Shown here: piece after piece, positions 27,649 through 36,831 of the stretch | Numbering within the stretch: the first letter of the stretch is position 1 | How the letters are laid out: the number at the start of each line of letters is the position of its first letter | Assembly (NCBI RefSeq): GCF_002860345.1 | Contig: NZ_NMYC01000003.1 | Coordinates: 1 to 64,000 of the forward strand | Length of the DNA stretch: 64,000 nucleotides | Origin: Bifidobacterium anseris | GTDB taxonomy: Bacteria; Actinomycetota; Actinomycetes; Actinomycetales; Bifidobacteriaceae | Direction: 5' to 3' | The notes under the pieces: generated by a model | Told to the model about the DNA's origin: nothing | Databases searched by the model: none | Seen by the model: the letters and a program-made list of their open reading frames with translations, nothing else | Program-made: the position numbers and the translations under genes

Positions 27649-30300
27649 GGGATCATCCCCGCGCTTGCGGGGAGCACAAGCACGCCAATCTCGCCAACTG
27701 GCTCGGGTGGGGATCATCCCCGCGCTTGCGGGGAGCACGCCGTCGCGGTGCCTGCCGGTCGTGCGTGGCGGGGATCATCCCCGCGCTTGCGGGGAGCACG
27801 GCAAGGATGGCCACCTTGTCACAGTGGGAAAGGGATCATCCCCGCGCTTGCGGGGAGCACGTGGGAGACGCAGGTCGATGATTGGAGCCTGCGGGATCAT
27901 CCCCGCGCTTGCGGGGAGCACGCCGACATCTTCGACGTGAGCGTGGATTACCTGGGATCATCCCCGCGCTTGCGGGGAGCACGGCGTGGGCGACGGCGCC
28001 GGCGTGGGCCGTACGGGATCATCCCCGCGCTTGCGGGGAGCACCCGAACACCACGGCCGCCGTCGCGAATGGCGCGGGATCATCCCCGCGCTTGCGGGGA
28101 GCACTTCCAGCGCGTTATCGACCGCGCGAACCAACTGGGATCATCCCCGCGCTTGCGGGGAGCACCAGACCGAGACCGGCCGGCAGGCATGGCAGTCGGG
28201 ATCATCCCCGCGCTTGCGGGGAGCACGCGTCCTATGTGGGCAAGCGTGGGGGGCGCATGGGATCATCCCCGCGCTTGCGGGGAGCACACGGTCACGGTTG
28301 ATGTGCCGCGCGGCGCCAAGGGATCATCCCCGCGCTTGCGGGGAGCACACGACGCGACGTTCGGTCATGCACCCATGCCAGGGATCATCCCCGCGCTTGC
28401 GGGGAGCACCGAAACTGTGGTACGTGTGGCTCGCGTCCAATGGGATCATCCCCGCGCTTGCGGGGAGCACGGCCGGAATTCCCGTCACGCTGACCTCGAA
28501 GAGGGATCATCCCCGCGCTTGCGGGGAGCACGTCATGGCGCTCGGGTCGAGGAACACGGCCGTGGGATCATCCCCGCGCTTGCGGGGAGCACCAGACACA
28601 AACGCCCCCGCAGTTCGCGAGGGCGGGATCATCCCCGCGCTTGCGGGGAGCACACGGCGGACGACGTCCACGTCGCCGTATCGTCGGGATCATCCCCGCG
28701 CTTGCGGGGAGCACCATACGGCGTGTTTGATTGCGTTGAGGTCGTTGGGATCATCCCCGCGCTTGCGGGGAGCACTTTTGAAGCGCCGCAAAGCCGTTGA
28801 CATTGCCGGGATCATCCCCGCGCTTGCGGGGAGCACCATTCGGCCTTGCGGGTGCGTTCGCCGTGCACGGGATCATCCCCGCGCTTGCGGGGAGCACTCG
28901 GCAGAATCGGCGGCTTCTTCAGCGGCCTCGGGATCATCCCCGCGCTTGCGGGGAGCACTTCAACTATTGTTTCCGTGGCGCGTGGGAGACGGGATCATCC
29001 CCGCGCTTGCGGGGAGCACGGTCATGATGCCTCCTGTGTGTGAATGAATTGGGGATCATCCCCGCGCTTGCGGGGAGCACGGCTCAGGTCACGCACTATC
29101 TGGCTGTCACCGGGGATCATCCCCGCGCTTGCGGGGAGCACCAGACCGAGACCGGCCGCGAACAGTGGGCCACGGGATCATCCCCGCGCTTGCGGGGAGC
29201 ACCCGGCGATGCGGTCGGGCACGCCACTGAACCAGGGATCATCCCCGCGCTTGCGGGGAGCACCGCATGCCGCATCCGCGTCCGCATCCGGCGTTGGGAT
29301 CATCCCCGCGCTTGCGGGGAGCACCACGCCGCTCGCCGGCTACCCGCTCATGCAGAGGGATCATCCCCGCGCTTGCGGGGAGCACCACACCCAACTGCTC
29401 CGACAAGGTCCTTGTTTGGGATCATCCCCGCGCTTGCGGGGAGCACCGCTCGTTCGCCGCGGAGCATGCGCAGGCCGCGGGATCATCCCCGCGCTTGCGG
29501 GGAGCACGTTCCATGCCATGGCCGCCCCCTCGATGTTCGGGGATCATCCCCGCGCTTGCGGGGAGCACGCCTGTTCGCCGCTCTACGGGTCGTTTGAAAC
29601 GGGATCATCCCCGCGCTTGCGGGGAGCACCTAACCGTTTCCAACGGAACGTCTTGCTCGATAGGATCATCCCCGCGCTTGCGGGGAGCACTTCGATGCCG
29701 AACGTGTCGAGCATGACGGCCAGGGATCATCCCCGCGCTTGCGGGGAGCACGGCCGTTCGCTGACTACTATTGCGCTGACTGAGGGATCATCCCCGCGCT
29801 TGCGGGGAGCACGTCAAGGCTGAGCAGGCGGGCGAACCGGTCGAGGGATCATCCCCGCGCTTGCGGGGAGCACTACGCACGACTGCAACAGCTGGGCGTG
29901 AACTGGGGATCATCCCCGCGCTTGCGGGGAGCACGTGGCCGTGCCATTCAATCGCGAATACGTGATGGGATCATCCCCGCGCTTGCGGGGAGCACCGCGG
30001 ACATATCGGCATCGCCAACGACAAGTCGGGATCATCCCCGCGCTTGCGGGGAGCACGTCGTATCGGAAGCTGCCCGTCGTTTCGTCGAGGGATCATCCCC
30101 GCGCTTGCGGGGAGCACATCGACACGCGCATCAGGCCCAAGACGATCACGGGATCATCCCCGCGCTTGCGGGGAGCACTCGGTGCGTTCGAGCAGGTCGT
30201 GCAGCGGCGCGGGATCATCCCCGCGCTTGCGGGGAGCACAACGGCCGCCGGCCACCAAGACCCCGCGCCCAGGGATCATCCCCGCGCTTGCGGGGAGCAC
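27649..30300 (-). CRISPR. type I-E CRISPR array: 44 repeats, 43 spacers
   Basis: A 29-bp repeat recurs every 61 bp from 27649 to 30272 (43 periods exactly), so spacers are 32 bp. On the minus strand the repeat runs from GTGCTCCCCGCAAGC to GCGGGGATGATCCC, with a CCCCGC/GCGGGG stem for Cas6e. Orientation is fixed by that sequence, by the leader next to cas2 at the high-coordinate end, and by degenerate repeats at the low end. Repeats are nearly invariant. Two spacers (28166-28197 and 29142-29173) share their first 17 plus-strand bases. Confidence 0.98.
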
Positions 30301-30396
30301 ACTAAGAAATCCCTGTGTTTCCAACATATCATTGATCAGCGAGAAGCATTTTCATTCACTTTTCACGGCGCACTTCGCATCTCCTCCTCCGCTGTA
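30301..30396 (-). promoter_or_regulatory. CRISPR leader
   Basis: These 96 bp between the cas2 stop and the first repeat are clearly more AT-rich than the surroundings (for example GTGAATGAAAATGC, ATCAATGATATGTTGG). The leader should contain the array promoter and the Cas1-Cas2 integration signals at the repeat boundary. Confidence 0.85.
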
Positions 30397-30780
30397 TCAT
30401 TCTCCCGGTCTCTTCCCATATCGTCGCGCACGTCGGTATTTCGCAGCATTGCTCCAGCCGCGTCGCGGTTTGCCGGCAAATGTCTCGAGGGACTCCTGCT
30501 CATCAGACTCATTAGGATGCTTGATCAGCTGCAGACCGTCACAGTCGACCGGCTGCCAATCCGATCTGAACACGCGAAAATCCATATGCTGTTCGTTGCG
30601 CGCAGAGAAGACCATGATGGCTCGCCCATCCTTCAGTGTATCCACTATGCGTTCCCATAACCGATCACGAACACGAGCAGTGACATGTCCCACGAACACG
30701 CCCGGTGCGATTTCCAACAGCCATCTGCTCACATCGCCGCGTAAGCCGGTCGGGCAAGCGGTCAACACGATAACTACCAT
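30397..30780 (-). CDS. cas2: CRISPR-associated endonuclease Cas2, type I-E
   Basis: This 127-residue Cas2e subunit of the spacer-integration complex begins MVVIVLTACPTGLRGDVSRWLLEI, matching Cas2e, and continues with a ferredoxin-like fold. The C-terminal tail is longer and more basic than that of E. coli Cas2 (94 residues). The ATG lies within the end of cas1 (frames overlap by 7 nt); upstream GGGGAGGGTCGC supplies the ribosome binding site. It is the last gene of the cas operon, followed by the leader. Confidence 0.95.
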   Translation of the reverse strand: MVVIVLTACPTGLRGDVSRWLLEIAPGVFVGHVTARVRDRLWERIVDTLKDGRAIMVFSARNEQHMDFRVFRSDWQPVDCDGLQLIKHPNESDEQESLETFAGKPRRGWSNAAKYRRARRYGKRPGE

Positions 30781-31793
30781 TGCGACCCTCCCCACTCATC
30801 ATCGATGACGCCATACGCCTTCCCCGCTTCCACTTCCTGCAGTTTCTCATCCCACAGTCCTACATGATCCCTCGGCTCTTCGTCTTCGCCGTCTTCGCCG
30901 CCAACGTCGAGCAGTATGCGGATGTCCTTCACCATCCGATCCAGAATCGAGAAATCATACACCGCATCCCGCATCGCCTTCCTCACTGCGGAACCAATGT
31001 CCTCCGGCTCATCCGCCGCGGTTCGAAAAGCAATCGGTATCGATGATTCCGCCTTATACAAATCGGCGACATCATAGACGAACGAACGTTCATGCCCCAC
31101 ATGCACGAACCCCAATCCCGGCGAACATCCCAATGACACAATCGCCGCATGCGCCAACGCATACAAGCATGTGTGCGCGGCCGACAAAGCCTTGTTGATT
31201 TCGTTTCCCGCGTCATAATCATCCGGATTGTACGTTCGCTTGTCCCATGCGACTCCGGTTTCCTGCGACAATGTGCGGTAGACCTTGCGGATGCGCGCTC
31301 CCTCACGGCCACGCAGCTGCTGCATCGTCAGCGCGCTCACGTCCTCCCCCGGGAAGCGCATCTGATACATCTCCCGTGCCACGGCAAGCCGCGACCTCGT
31401 GTTGCTGACAAGTCTCGCCTGCTGCTGCAGCAATCTCGATGAATGGGTGAGCGGCTTCCCGAATGCATACGTCCGCACGCCGCGCTCACCTACCCATATG
31501 ACCGTCGCCCCGTTCTCCCCGATGACGGTCATCGCCTGATGCGTCACATTCGTCCCCGGACCGAGCATGAGCACGCTGAGCGACGCCGCAGGCACGAAGA
31601 CCGTCCCCGTACGATCCGTAACGGTGATCGCGTTGTCTTTCCGATTGATCACGCAGTGCTCGAAGTACGCGAATGATATTCGGTCCTCGAAGCGAACGAG
31701 CTCACCGAGTTCGGGTGCTTTGGCACCCTTTCCTGGCCTTCCTGCATTCCGAGAGCGGAGCTTTGCCCCCGAACCCGATGAGACCTCATTCAT
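30774..31793 (-). CDS. cas1: CRISPR-associated integrase Cas1, type I-E
   Basis: This 339-residue integrase joins new spacers into the array with Cas2. It has an N-terminal beta domain and a C-terminal helical catalytic domain, with likely metal ligands Glu in LRGREGARIRK, His in GFVHVGHERSF and Asp in YDVADLYK. The start is ATG 31793; the GTG three codons upstream overlaps the ribosome binding site GAGGAG and is rejected. Confidence 0.97.
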   Translation of the reverse strand: MNEVSSGSGAKLRSRNAGRPGKGAKAPELGELVRFEDRISFAYFEHCVINRKDNAITVTDRTGTVFVPAASLSVLMLGPGTNVTHQAMTVIGENGATVIWVGERGVRTYAFGKPLTHSSRLLQQQARLVSNTRSRLAVAREMYQMRFPGEDVSALTMQQLRGREGARIRKVYRTLSQETGVAWDKRTYNPDDYDAGNEINKALSAAHTCLYALAHAAIVSLGCSPGLGFVHVGHERSFVYDVADLYKAESSIPIAFRTAADEPEDIGSAVRKAMRDAVYDFSILDRMVKDIRILLDVGGEDGEDEEPRDHVGLWDEKLQEVEAGKAYGVIDDEWGGSQW

Positions 31794-31812
31794 GCGAGAC
31801 ACTCCTCTCTTG

Positions 31813-32520
31813 CTATTCCTCTGCTGACGATACGATCATCGGCGCTATCGTCATCAGACCGCAGCCGAAGCCTTTTGCCGGGCCGATTCCGTGACACAGC
31901 GCATGGCGGAACCGGTCTGCGTCCGTGATTCGCAGACAACCATCGAACGCTGCCGTCGACAGCGTGACTTTGGAGCCACCCCGATTGAACTGTTCGCGTT
32001 TGCGTTGCGTCACTCGCAGCGCAGGTCCGCTCTCCTCCTCCAACACTTCGAATCCGTTGGCTTCGGCGCGGCGCAACAACCAATCGATTTGTTGGCTGAC
32101 CGTCACATATCCCTGTCGTTTCCCGATGATCTGTTCAGGCGTCCTTCGGCTGTGTTCCGCGCGATCATGGGCGGCTTTGCGCACCGGATTCGCACGCAGA
32201 CGGAAATTCCATTGCTGTCCAACGGCAAGTCGGTCAAGCAGCTTGGAGTACTCCCGTGTTTCCCATTTGCATCGGCTGGGCCATCCCGCCTGTTCGACGA
32301 GATGCGTGAAATCAGGCGTCTCGGGACTGACCACGTACAGCACCGTACTATGACTCTGCTCGTTATGGTCGATGCGCCACAGCACACGTCCCCGCTCGTC
32401 GTTTCTGACCGCATCCGGCGGGAACGCATGTTCTACGGCCGCATGCATGCGGTACGGCGAGGCGATGAGCTGCTTCGCCTCAAACCGCGCCAGATTCAAC
32501 TGCATTCGTGATAGGTACAT
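31813..32520 (-). CDS. cas6e: crRNA-processing endoribonuclease Cas6e
   Basis: This 235-residue Cas6e (CasE/Cse3) cuts the repeat hairpin 3' of its stem and stays on the crRNA. Visible are the N-terminal YRMHAAVEHAF with the conserved His and the C-terminal Gly-rich loop GIGPAKGFGCGLMTI. The ATG has AAAGGAGAAGGAT upstream, beginning at the cas5e stop. In the mini-CRISPR at 40117-40194 the second hairpin keeps the exact stem this enzyme recognises. Confidence 0.95.
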   Translation of the reverse strand: MYLSRMQLNLARFEAKQLIASPYRMHAAVEHAFPPDAVRNDERGRVLWRIDHNEQSHSTVLYVVSPETPDFTHLVEQAGWPSRCKWETREYSKLLDRLAVGQQWNFRLRANPVRKAAHDRAEHSRRTPEQIIGKRQGYVTVSQQIDWLLRRAEANGFEVLEEESGPALRVTQRKREQFNRGGSKVTLSTAAFDGCLRITDADRFRHALCHGIGPAKGFGCGLMTIAPMIVSSAEE

Positions 32521-32531
32521 ATCCTTCTCCT

Positions 32532-33260
32532 TTAGAAGAACATCGGATCATGCGCGTCCAACACATCCGCGTCAACGTCATGCATTGCGGCACTTGGATT
32601 ATCGATGTAGTACCGATGCACAGGACGTCCGCTGTATTCACGATGACGCTGGCTGAAGGTCACCGGCAGATCATTCTGCACGTCGCCGGACTCTCCGGCA
32701 AGCGCATCACGCACGATTTCCAATCGCTCGCCGGAGTGGCTTCTGCGATACCAATCGGATGCCTGCCATGGATGCCGTTCGAGCGCATCTTCAATGCTCT
32801 CGTATTCATCGTGCACGCCAAGGTTGAATGGGTATGCGGGCGGGCACGACCGGCGTCCGAGATACAACGGCCAGCGGGGATGCCGCAGCGCATCGTCGAG
32901 CGCATCCAATGTGTCCCTCGGCGCACCGACCGCCACCAGAAACATCGCATCGGCAAGATAGAACCGATTCGTCACCGGTAGCACCTTCGCGAAGCTTGTC
33001 GAGTTGCGTTTGCGATCGAGGGACTTCTCGGTCTGATAATCCCTCATGACGAGTCCTTTTTGCTCGATGCGCACGCCGAAGGACAGTTGGAGCAGATCCT
33101 CGATCGGATCTTCCCTTGTCCGTCCCTGAGCGCTGGCCAGCAACCCTATTACCGCGCTTTTCGTAGGTTCCGTTCGCGTCTCGCGCCGGTTGAATCGCGA
33201 GGCGTCGCCCCATGATTGCATCGGCCCCGCGAGGCGAAGCAACAACACTCCAGAGCTCAT
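32532..33260 (-). CDS. cas5e: Cascade subunit Cas5e
   Basis: This 242-residue Cas5e (CasD) starts MSSGVLLLRLAGPMQSWGDASRF, the family's typical N-terminus, and contains a Gly-rich RRNSTSFAKVLPVTNRFYL region. It holds the 5' handle of the crRNA in Cascade. The ATG 33260 lies 8 nt after the cas7e stop, with AAGGA inside the cas7e end. The in-frame reading further upstream is overlap with cas7e. Confidence 0.95.
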   Translation of the reverse strand: MSSGVLLLRLAGPMQSWGDASRFNRRETRTEPTKSAVIGLLASAQGRTREDPIEDLLQLSFGVRIEQKGLVMRDYQTEKSLDRKRNSTSFAKVLPVTNRFYLADAMFLVAVGAPRDTLDALDDALRHPRWPLYLGRRSCPPAYPFNLGVHDEYESIEDALERHPWQASDWYRRSHSGERLEIVRDALAGESGDVQNDLPVTFSQRHREYSGRPVHRYYIDNPSAAMHDVDADVLDAHDPMFF

Positions 33261-33267
33261 GGCAATC

Positions 33268-34398
33268 TCATCCTTCAAACATCTCGGTGAGATACCGCTC
33301 AAGGCGATCATGGAGTTCTGGAAGCGTGACAGCCTCCCCCAGATCGCCGACCTTGTCCGCAAGATCACCGACTCCCATGACCCAGCTGCGTTCCGGCGTT
33401 TCCCCATAGGTGTCCTGCAGGTCACGCAGATGGGCGCCCAGCCTGACGGCCGCCTGTTCGGTAATCGAGGCATCGTCCTTCGGATACACAGGCTTTTCAA
33501 AAGCGTTGACGGCGTTGATCGGCTGGTCGTCACGGATCATCGCCACGCATACGCTCGGCAACGTCCGGTTCGCGAATGTGTTCTGCTTACCTGTGGGCAT
33601 TGAGCGAACGAATGCCTCGACGAATGCAACGATGCCCTGCACCGCCGCAGCATCGTCCCCCAGCTGCTTGCGCAGCGAGTCGATGTTGACGTTGGCGTAG
33701 CGGTACAGCGTCGACGAGTTGAAACCCACCGTATCAAGCATCGCCGCGCCCGCGTTATCTTTCGACGCGCAATCGTCGATTGCCGTGTAATAGTCGTATT
33801 CCGGAGTGATCTGATCCACCGAGATCGCATGCGCGACCTGCGAGGACGCATCGGTGTTCAGTGCCGGCGCATCGGCGAGCATACGGCCGAACAAGGCGAT
33901 GTCGATGGCCTGCTTGCCATGGAACGCCGCTTGCGATTCAGCCTTCATCTCCTTCGTGGGTTTACCGATCGGCTGCCCGTCGTCCGCCCACTGTATTGCG
34001 AGATCGGCGAGCGCCTGAATTTCCGAATGGGCGATGAAAATGAGGTAGCTCGTCGCATCACGTCCCGCGTCGGCGCCGCTACGCTTGGATTCCTTGATTT
34101 CCACGCCGATGGAGCCCAGCACGGCCTTTGCGAGCGTTGCCGCATCGGATGCCAGATCGGGGCGTTTCTCGCCGATAGCCTCTGCGATAAGCGATGCGGC
34201 CATCTTGGTGCGTACGCCGAGTTCATCCGACTTGAGCATCGTGGGGAACATCTCGCGCATCGCGCGCTTCCAGGACTGGCTGGAGACGCGTGCGCGCAGC
34301 TTGCCGCCGTAGTGGCCCACCTTCGGATTGCCGGTGTCGTCGCGGTTGATATTGCTTGCAGGCACGTTCTGGATGATGTGCACATCGAGATAGGACAT
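33268..34398 (-). CDS. cas7e: Cascade backbone subunit Cas7e
   Basis: This 376-residue Cas7e (CasC/Cse4) forms the six-copy backbone along the crRNA spacer. The N-terminus YLDVHIIQNVPASNINRDDTGNPK and KLRARVSSQSWKRAMR are diagnostic of the family. The ATG is preceded by AAGAGGAATTAATCACC. A 55-nt AT-rich gap separates it from cse2, the longest gap in the operon, and might hold an internal promoter. Confidence 0.97.
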   Translation of the reverse strand: MSYLDVHIIQNVPASNINRDDTGNPKVGHYGGKLRARVSSQSWKRAMREMFPTMLKSDELGVRTKMAASLIAEAIGEKRPDLASDAATLAKAVLGSIGVEIKESKRSGADAGRDATSYLIFIAHSEIQALADLAIQWADDGQPIGKPTKEMKAESQAAFHGKQAIDIALFGRMLADAPALNTDASSQVAHAISVDQITPEYDYYTAIDDCASKDNAGAAMLDTVGFNSSTLYRYANVNIDSLRKQLGDDAAAVQGIVAFVEAFVRSMPTGKQNTFANRTLPSVCVAMIRDDQPINAVNAFEKPVYPKDDASITEQAAVRLGAHLRDLQDTYGETPERSWVMGVGDLADKVGDLGEAVTLPELHDRLERYLTEMFEG

Positions 34399-34453
34399 GG
34401 TGATTAATTCCTCTTTTCTTAATTATTTGATTGTTATCTATTGTTTGACTGTG

Positions 34454-35083
34454 TTATTTACTTGTGTTGCGCGTGGATGCTGGCCGATAGTAGAAATCGC
34501 AGCTCCAGCGTTGGAACACCTGATTGGCGTATTCGGGGAACTGCAGCAGATACAGATCCTGCGCAAAACGCCGATAGTCGAGGCTGATGTCGCGGCCGGA
34601 CGCGCGCATGAGCATGATGAGCGCTCTGAGGAACCACACGATGCCTTCGAAGGTCGGCGCGCTTTCCGCCGCGCTGAGACGTCGCACGATGCCTTTGGCC
34701 GCGTCGTCGTTCATGCCGCTATCGGGGTCCGTCACGATTTGCCTGCATGCGGCGCCGAACGAGATGGAGCGCGTTTCCAGCGTATCGACCTGCGCGACCG
34801 CGGTCGTCTTCGATTGCTGGTGCAACGCGTACAGCCCCAGCGCCGTACTTACGGCCGCGACCGCGCGCGGGTTGCGATCGGGATCGCCCAACGATTCAGT
34901 CGGCCAGTCGCCGTACAAATCATTGCCGATGTCCATCCAATTTGTCCCCCTGCCGTCGATATCGGCACGCAGCCGCGCCAATGTCGCTTTCGCGGCAGGG
35001 TTTTCCGCGAGGACGCCCCGTTGCAGCGGCATGATTTTCCCGTTGACGTAGCAACCGATTGCGGCGGTCATGTCACTGGCCAT
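34454..35083 (-). CDS. cse2: Cascade small subunit Cse2 (Cas11e)
   Basis: This 209-residue helical Cse2/CasB, present in two copies in Cascade, contacts the displaced and target strands. It contains a typical LGLYALHQQ helix and a C-terminal LYLLQFPEYANQVFQRWSCD segment. The ATG 35083 overlaps the end of cas8e by 11 nt, with AAGGAGACGACA upstream, so the two are translationally coupled. The longer in-frame reading to 35143 lies inside cas8e and is rejected. Confidence 0.93.
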   Translation of the reverse strand: MASDMTAAIGCYVNGKIMPLQRGVLAENPAAKATLARLRADIDGRGTNWMDIGNDLYGDWPTESLGDPDRNPRAVAAVSTALGLYALHQQSKTTAVAQVDTLETRSISFGAACRQIVTDPDSGMNDDAAKGIVRRLSAAESAPTFEGIVWFLRALIMLMRASGRDISLDYRRFAQDLYLLQFPEYANQVFQRWSCDFYYRPASTRNTSK

Positions 35084-36797
35084 TGTCGTCTCCTTCCAGT
35101 TTGTTGTCGTCCGATACCGTTTCGGAAACGGCGATGGCGCCAAGGATGCCGTTCAGCGCTCCCCTGAGTTCGAGGAGGGCCCTGCCTGACGTCATAGGGC
35201 TGCCTTTGCCGCCTCTGTTGTCCGGTATGTGCACTCCGAAAGCCTGCGCCGGCGATTGGTCAAGATATCGCTGCGCCATCGCCAGCAATGACCGGTGCAC
35301 ATCATCCTGCCATCGTTTTCCATAGAGCTCCGCATCCCGGTCCTCGGTGAACCGTGCGATGCGGTCACGGAACATCGCGTCCATCTGGGCGTAGGCCATT
35401 TCGACCACATCATCTCGGGCCGCTTGGGAGTTCGTACATTGACCGGACGCGATATGCAGATTCCTCACGAAATCGGCAAGCGTCCTGACGGATTCCTCTG
35501 TTTTATCGATGACTTCGAGCAGCACTTTCACACCGTCGTAGTCATGGCGGAACATCACCGAGTCAATCCGCAGGGAATCATCGACGCTTGCGTCGAATAT
35601 CGAACTCTGCGTGCCATAGGTCATGCCTTGGGCGTGCAGGGTCACCCGTCCCAGCAAATGCTCATCGGAACGCCAACCCGCATACCGCTGCATCTCCTCA
35701 AGCCAGCCGATAACGCCGGGACGCAATTCACGGTGCCGTCCTCCGGACGCCTGCAGCACCGGGGCCAATCCCCGCCACAAGTTCCTGCTTGCAATATGGG
35801 TCCGAGGCATCATCGGTTCGTTGCCGTTGTTCCGTCCCAGCTTCTTCGCCTGGTTCGCGCTCAGATACCATGCGGTCATCTGCTCGCTCCTGTTGTTGTC
35901 ATAGGCGCGCACGATATCGCCGTAGCAGACCACGCATCCTGTGACGCGACCGTGTTCCTCGTCAACGACGAGTCGTACGCGACGCGCCTGCAGCGTCAAG
36001 GCATCGACTACGCCGTGGAAAGATCCCTGCAGCACCATGTCGGTCGTCGGCGCATCGTCCTTTTGCCAAGGTGCCTCATCGCCGTCCCTGCCCAGCAGCA
36101 CATCCGCGTCGTCGCCAGTCGACGGATCATACAGCACCCAGTTGAGCACGAGAGTCTGGAAGAGGTTGTCCCCTTCCACGAAGATGCCGCCGATGGCTCC
36201 GAGCCATCCGGTGCCTACGGCTCCTTTCGGTGCGTAGACCTTGCTGTTCGTCACATGCGTGTTGCCCACGACCGGCGATTTGATGCCCGCCGTGTCGTAC
36301 GCTTGCACAAACGCCAGCCAGCGTGCCGCTTCGGCGAACGACACGGAAGCGACACCGCTGCCCGACCTCATCGAGAACAGCGTGCGATCGGCCTTCGGCA
36401 CATCGGCGATGATCGCCTCGAGCGGATCGACATCCTTCGCCGTGTACTGCAAATCAGGCGTCTGGAAGAACGGCCTGCGTTCGTCGAGCAGATCGAAGCG
36501 GTCTTCATATCGGGACAGGTAGGCATCAATACGCGCCATGTCGAATCCGTCGCTCTCCCATACTTCCATCCACAGCTCGCACATCTCGTCGCAGTCTCCC
36601 CGACGATCCGCATACGCGCCGTACAGCACCGCCAAGGCGATGCGCAGCATCGGCATGACCTGCTGCGGAATATCGCCGGTGACACCTCGGATGGCCGTAG
36701 CTTGCGCGAACAGCTCGCGCAATGACAGTTCGATCGGTTCACCGTCGGCGGCCACGCATGGAATCCAAGGTTCTCGGATCAAATTGAAATGGCACAC
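35073..36797 (-). CDS. cas8e: Cascade large subunit Cas8e (Cse1)
   Basis: This 574-residue Cas8e (CasA) recognises the PAM and recruits Cas3. It begins CHFNLIREPWIPCV, as most Cse1 proteins do, and contains WLAFVQAYDTAGIKSP and the GTGWLGAIGGIFVEGDNLFQTL motif typical of the family. The start is GTG 36797 with AAAGGAGAAGTT upstream. It follows cas3 after 34 nt and overlaps cse2. Confidence 0.96.
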   Translation of the reverse strand: MCHFNLIREPWIPCVAADGEPIELSLRELFAQATAIRGVTGDIPQQVMPMLRIALAVLYGAYADRRGDCDEMCELWMEVWESDGFDMARIDAYLSRYEDRFDLLDERRPFFQTPDLQYTAKDVDPLEAIIADVPKADRTLFSMRSGSGVASVSFAEAARWLAFVQAYDTAGIKSPVVGNTHVTNSKVYAPKGAVGTGWLGAIGGIFVEGDNLFQTLVLNWVLYDPSTGDDADVLLGRDGDEAPWQKDDAPTTDMVLQGSFHGVVDALTLQARRVRLVVDEEHGRVTGCVVCYGDIVRAYDNNRSEQMTAWYLSANQAKKLGRNNGNEPMMPRTHIASRNLWRGLAPVLQASGGRHRELRPGVIGWLEEMQRYAGWRSDEHLLGRVTLHAQGMTYGTQSSIFDASVDDSLRIDSVMFRHDYDGVKVLLEVIDKTEESVRTLADFVRNLHIASGQCTNSQAARDDVVEMAYAQMDAMFRDRIARFTEDRDAELYGKRWQDDVHRSLLAMAQRYLDQSPAQAFGVHIPDNRGGKGSPMTSGRALLELRGALNGILGAIAVSETVSDDNKLEGDDNGQ

Positions 36798-36831
36798 AAC
36801 TTCTCCTTTCTTGTTTCATCGAATTGTTTCC

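Noticed and set aside
27649-30300. Self-targeting spacers in the main array
   Set aside because: I saw no obvious spacer match to other parts of the window, but an exhaustive comparison by eye is not reliable, so no claim is made either way.
27566-30808. Several long plus-strand open frames across the CRISPR array with repeating GSSPRLRGA/HPRACGEH peptides
   Set aside because: They are translations of the 29-bp repeat and 32-bp spacers; the 61-bp period cycles through frames and the peptides follow the repeat.
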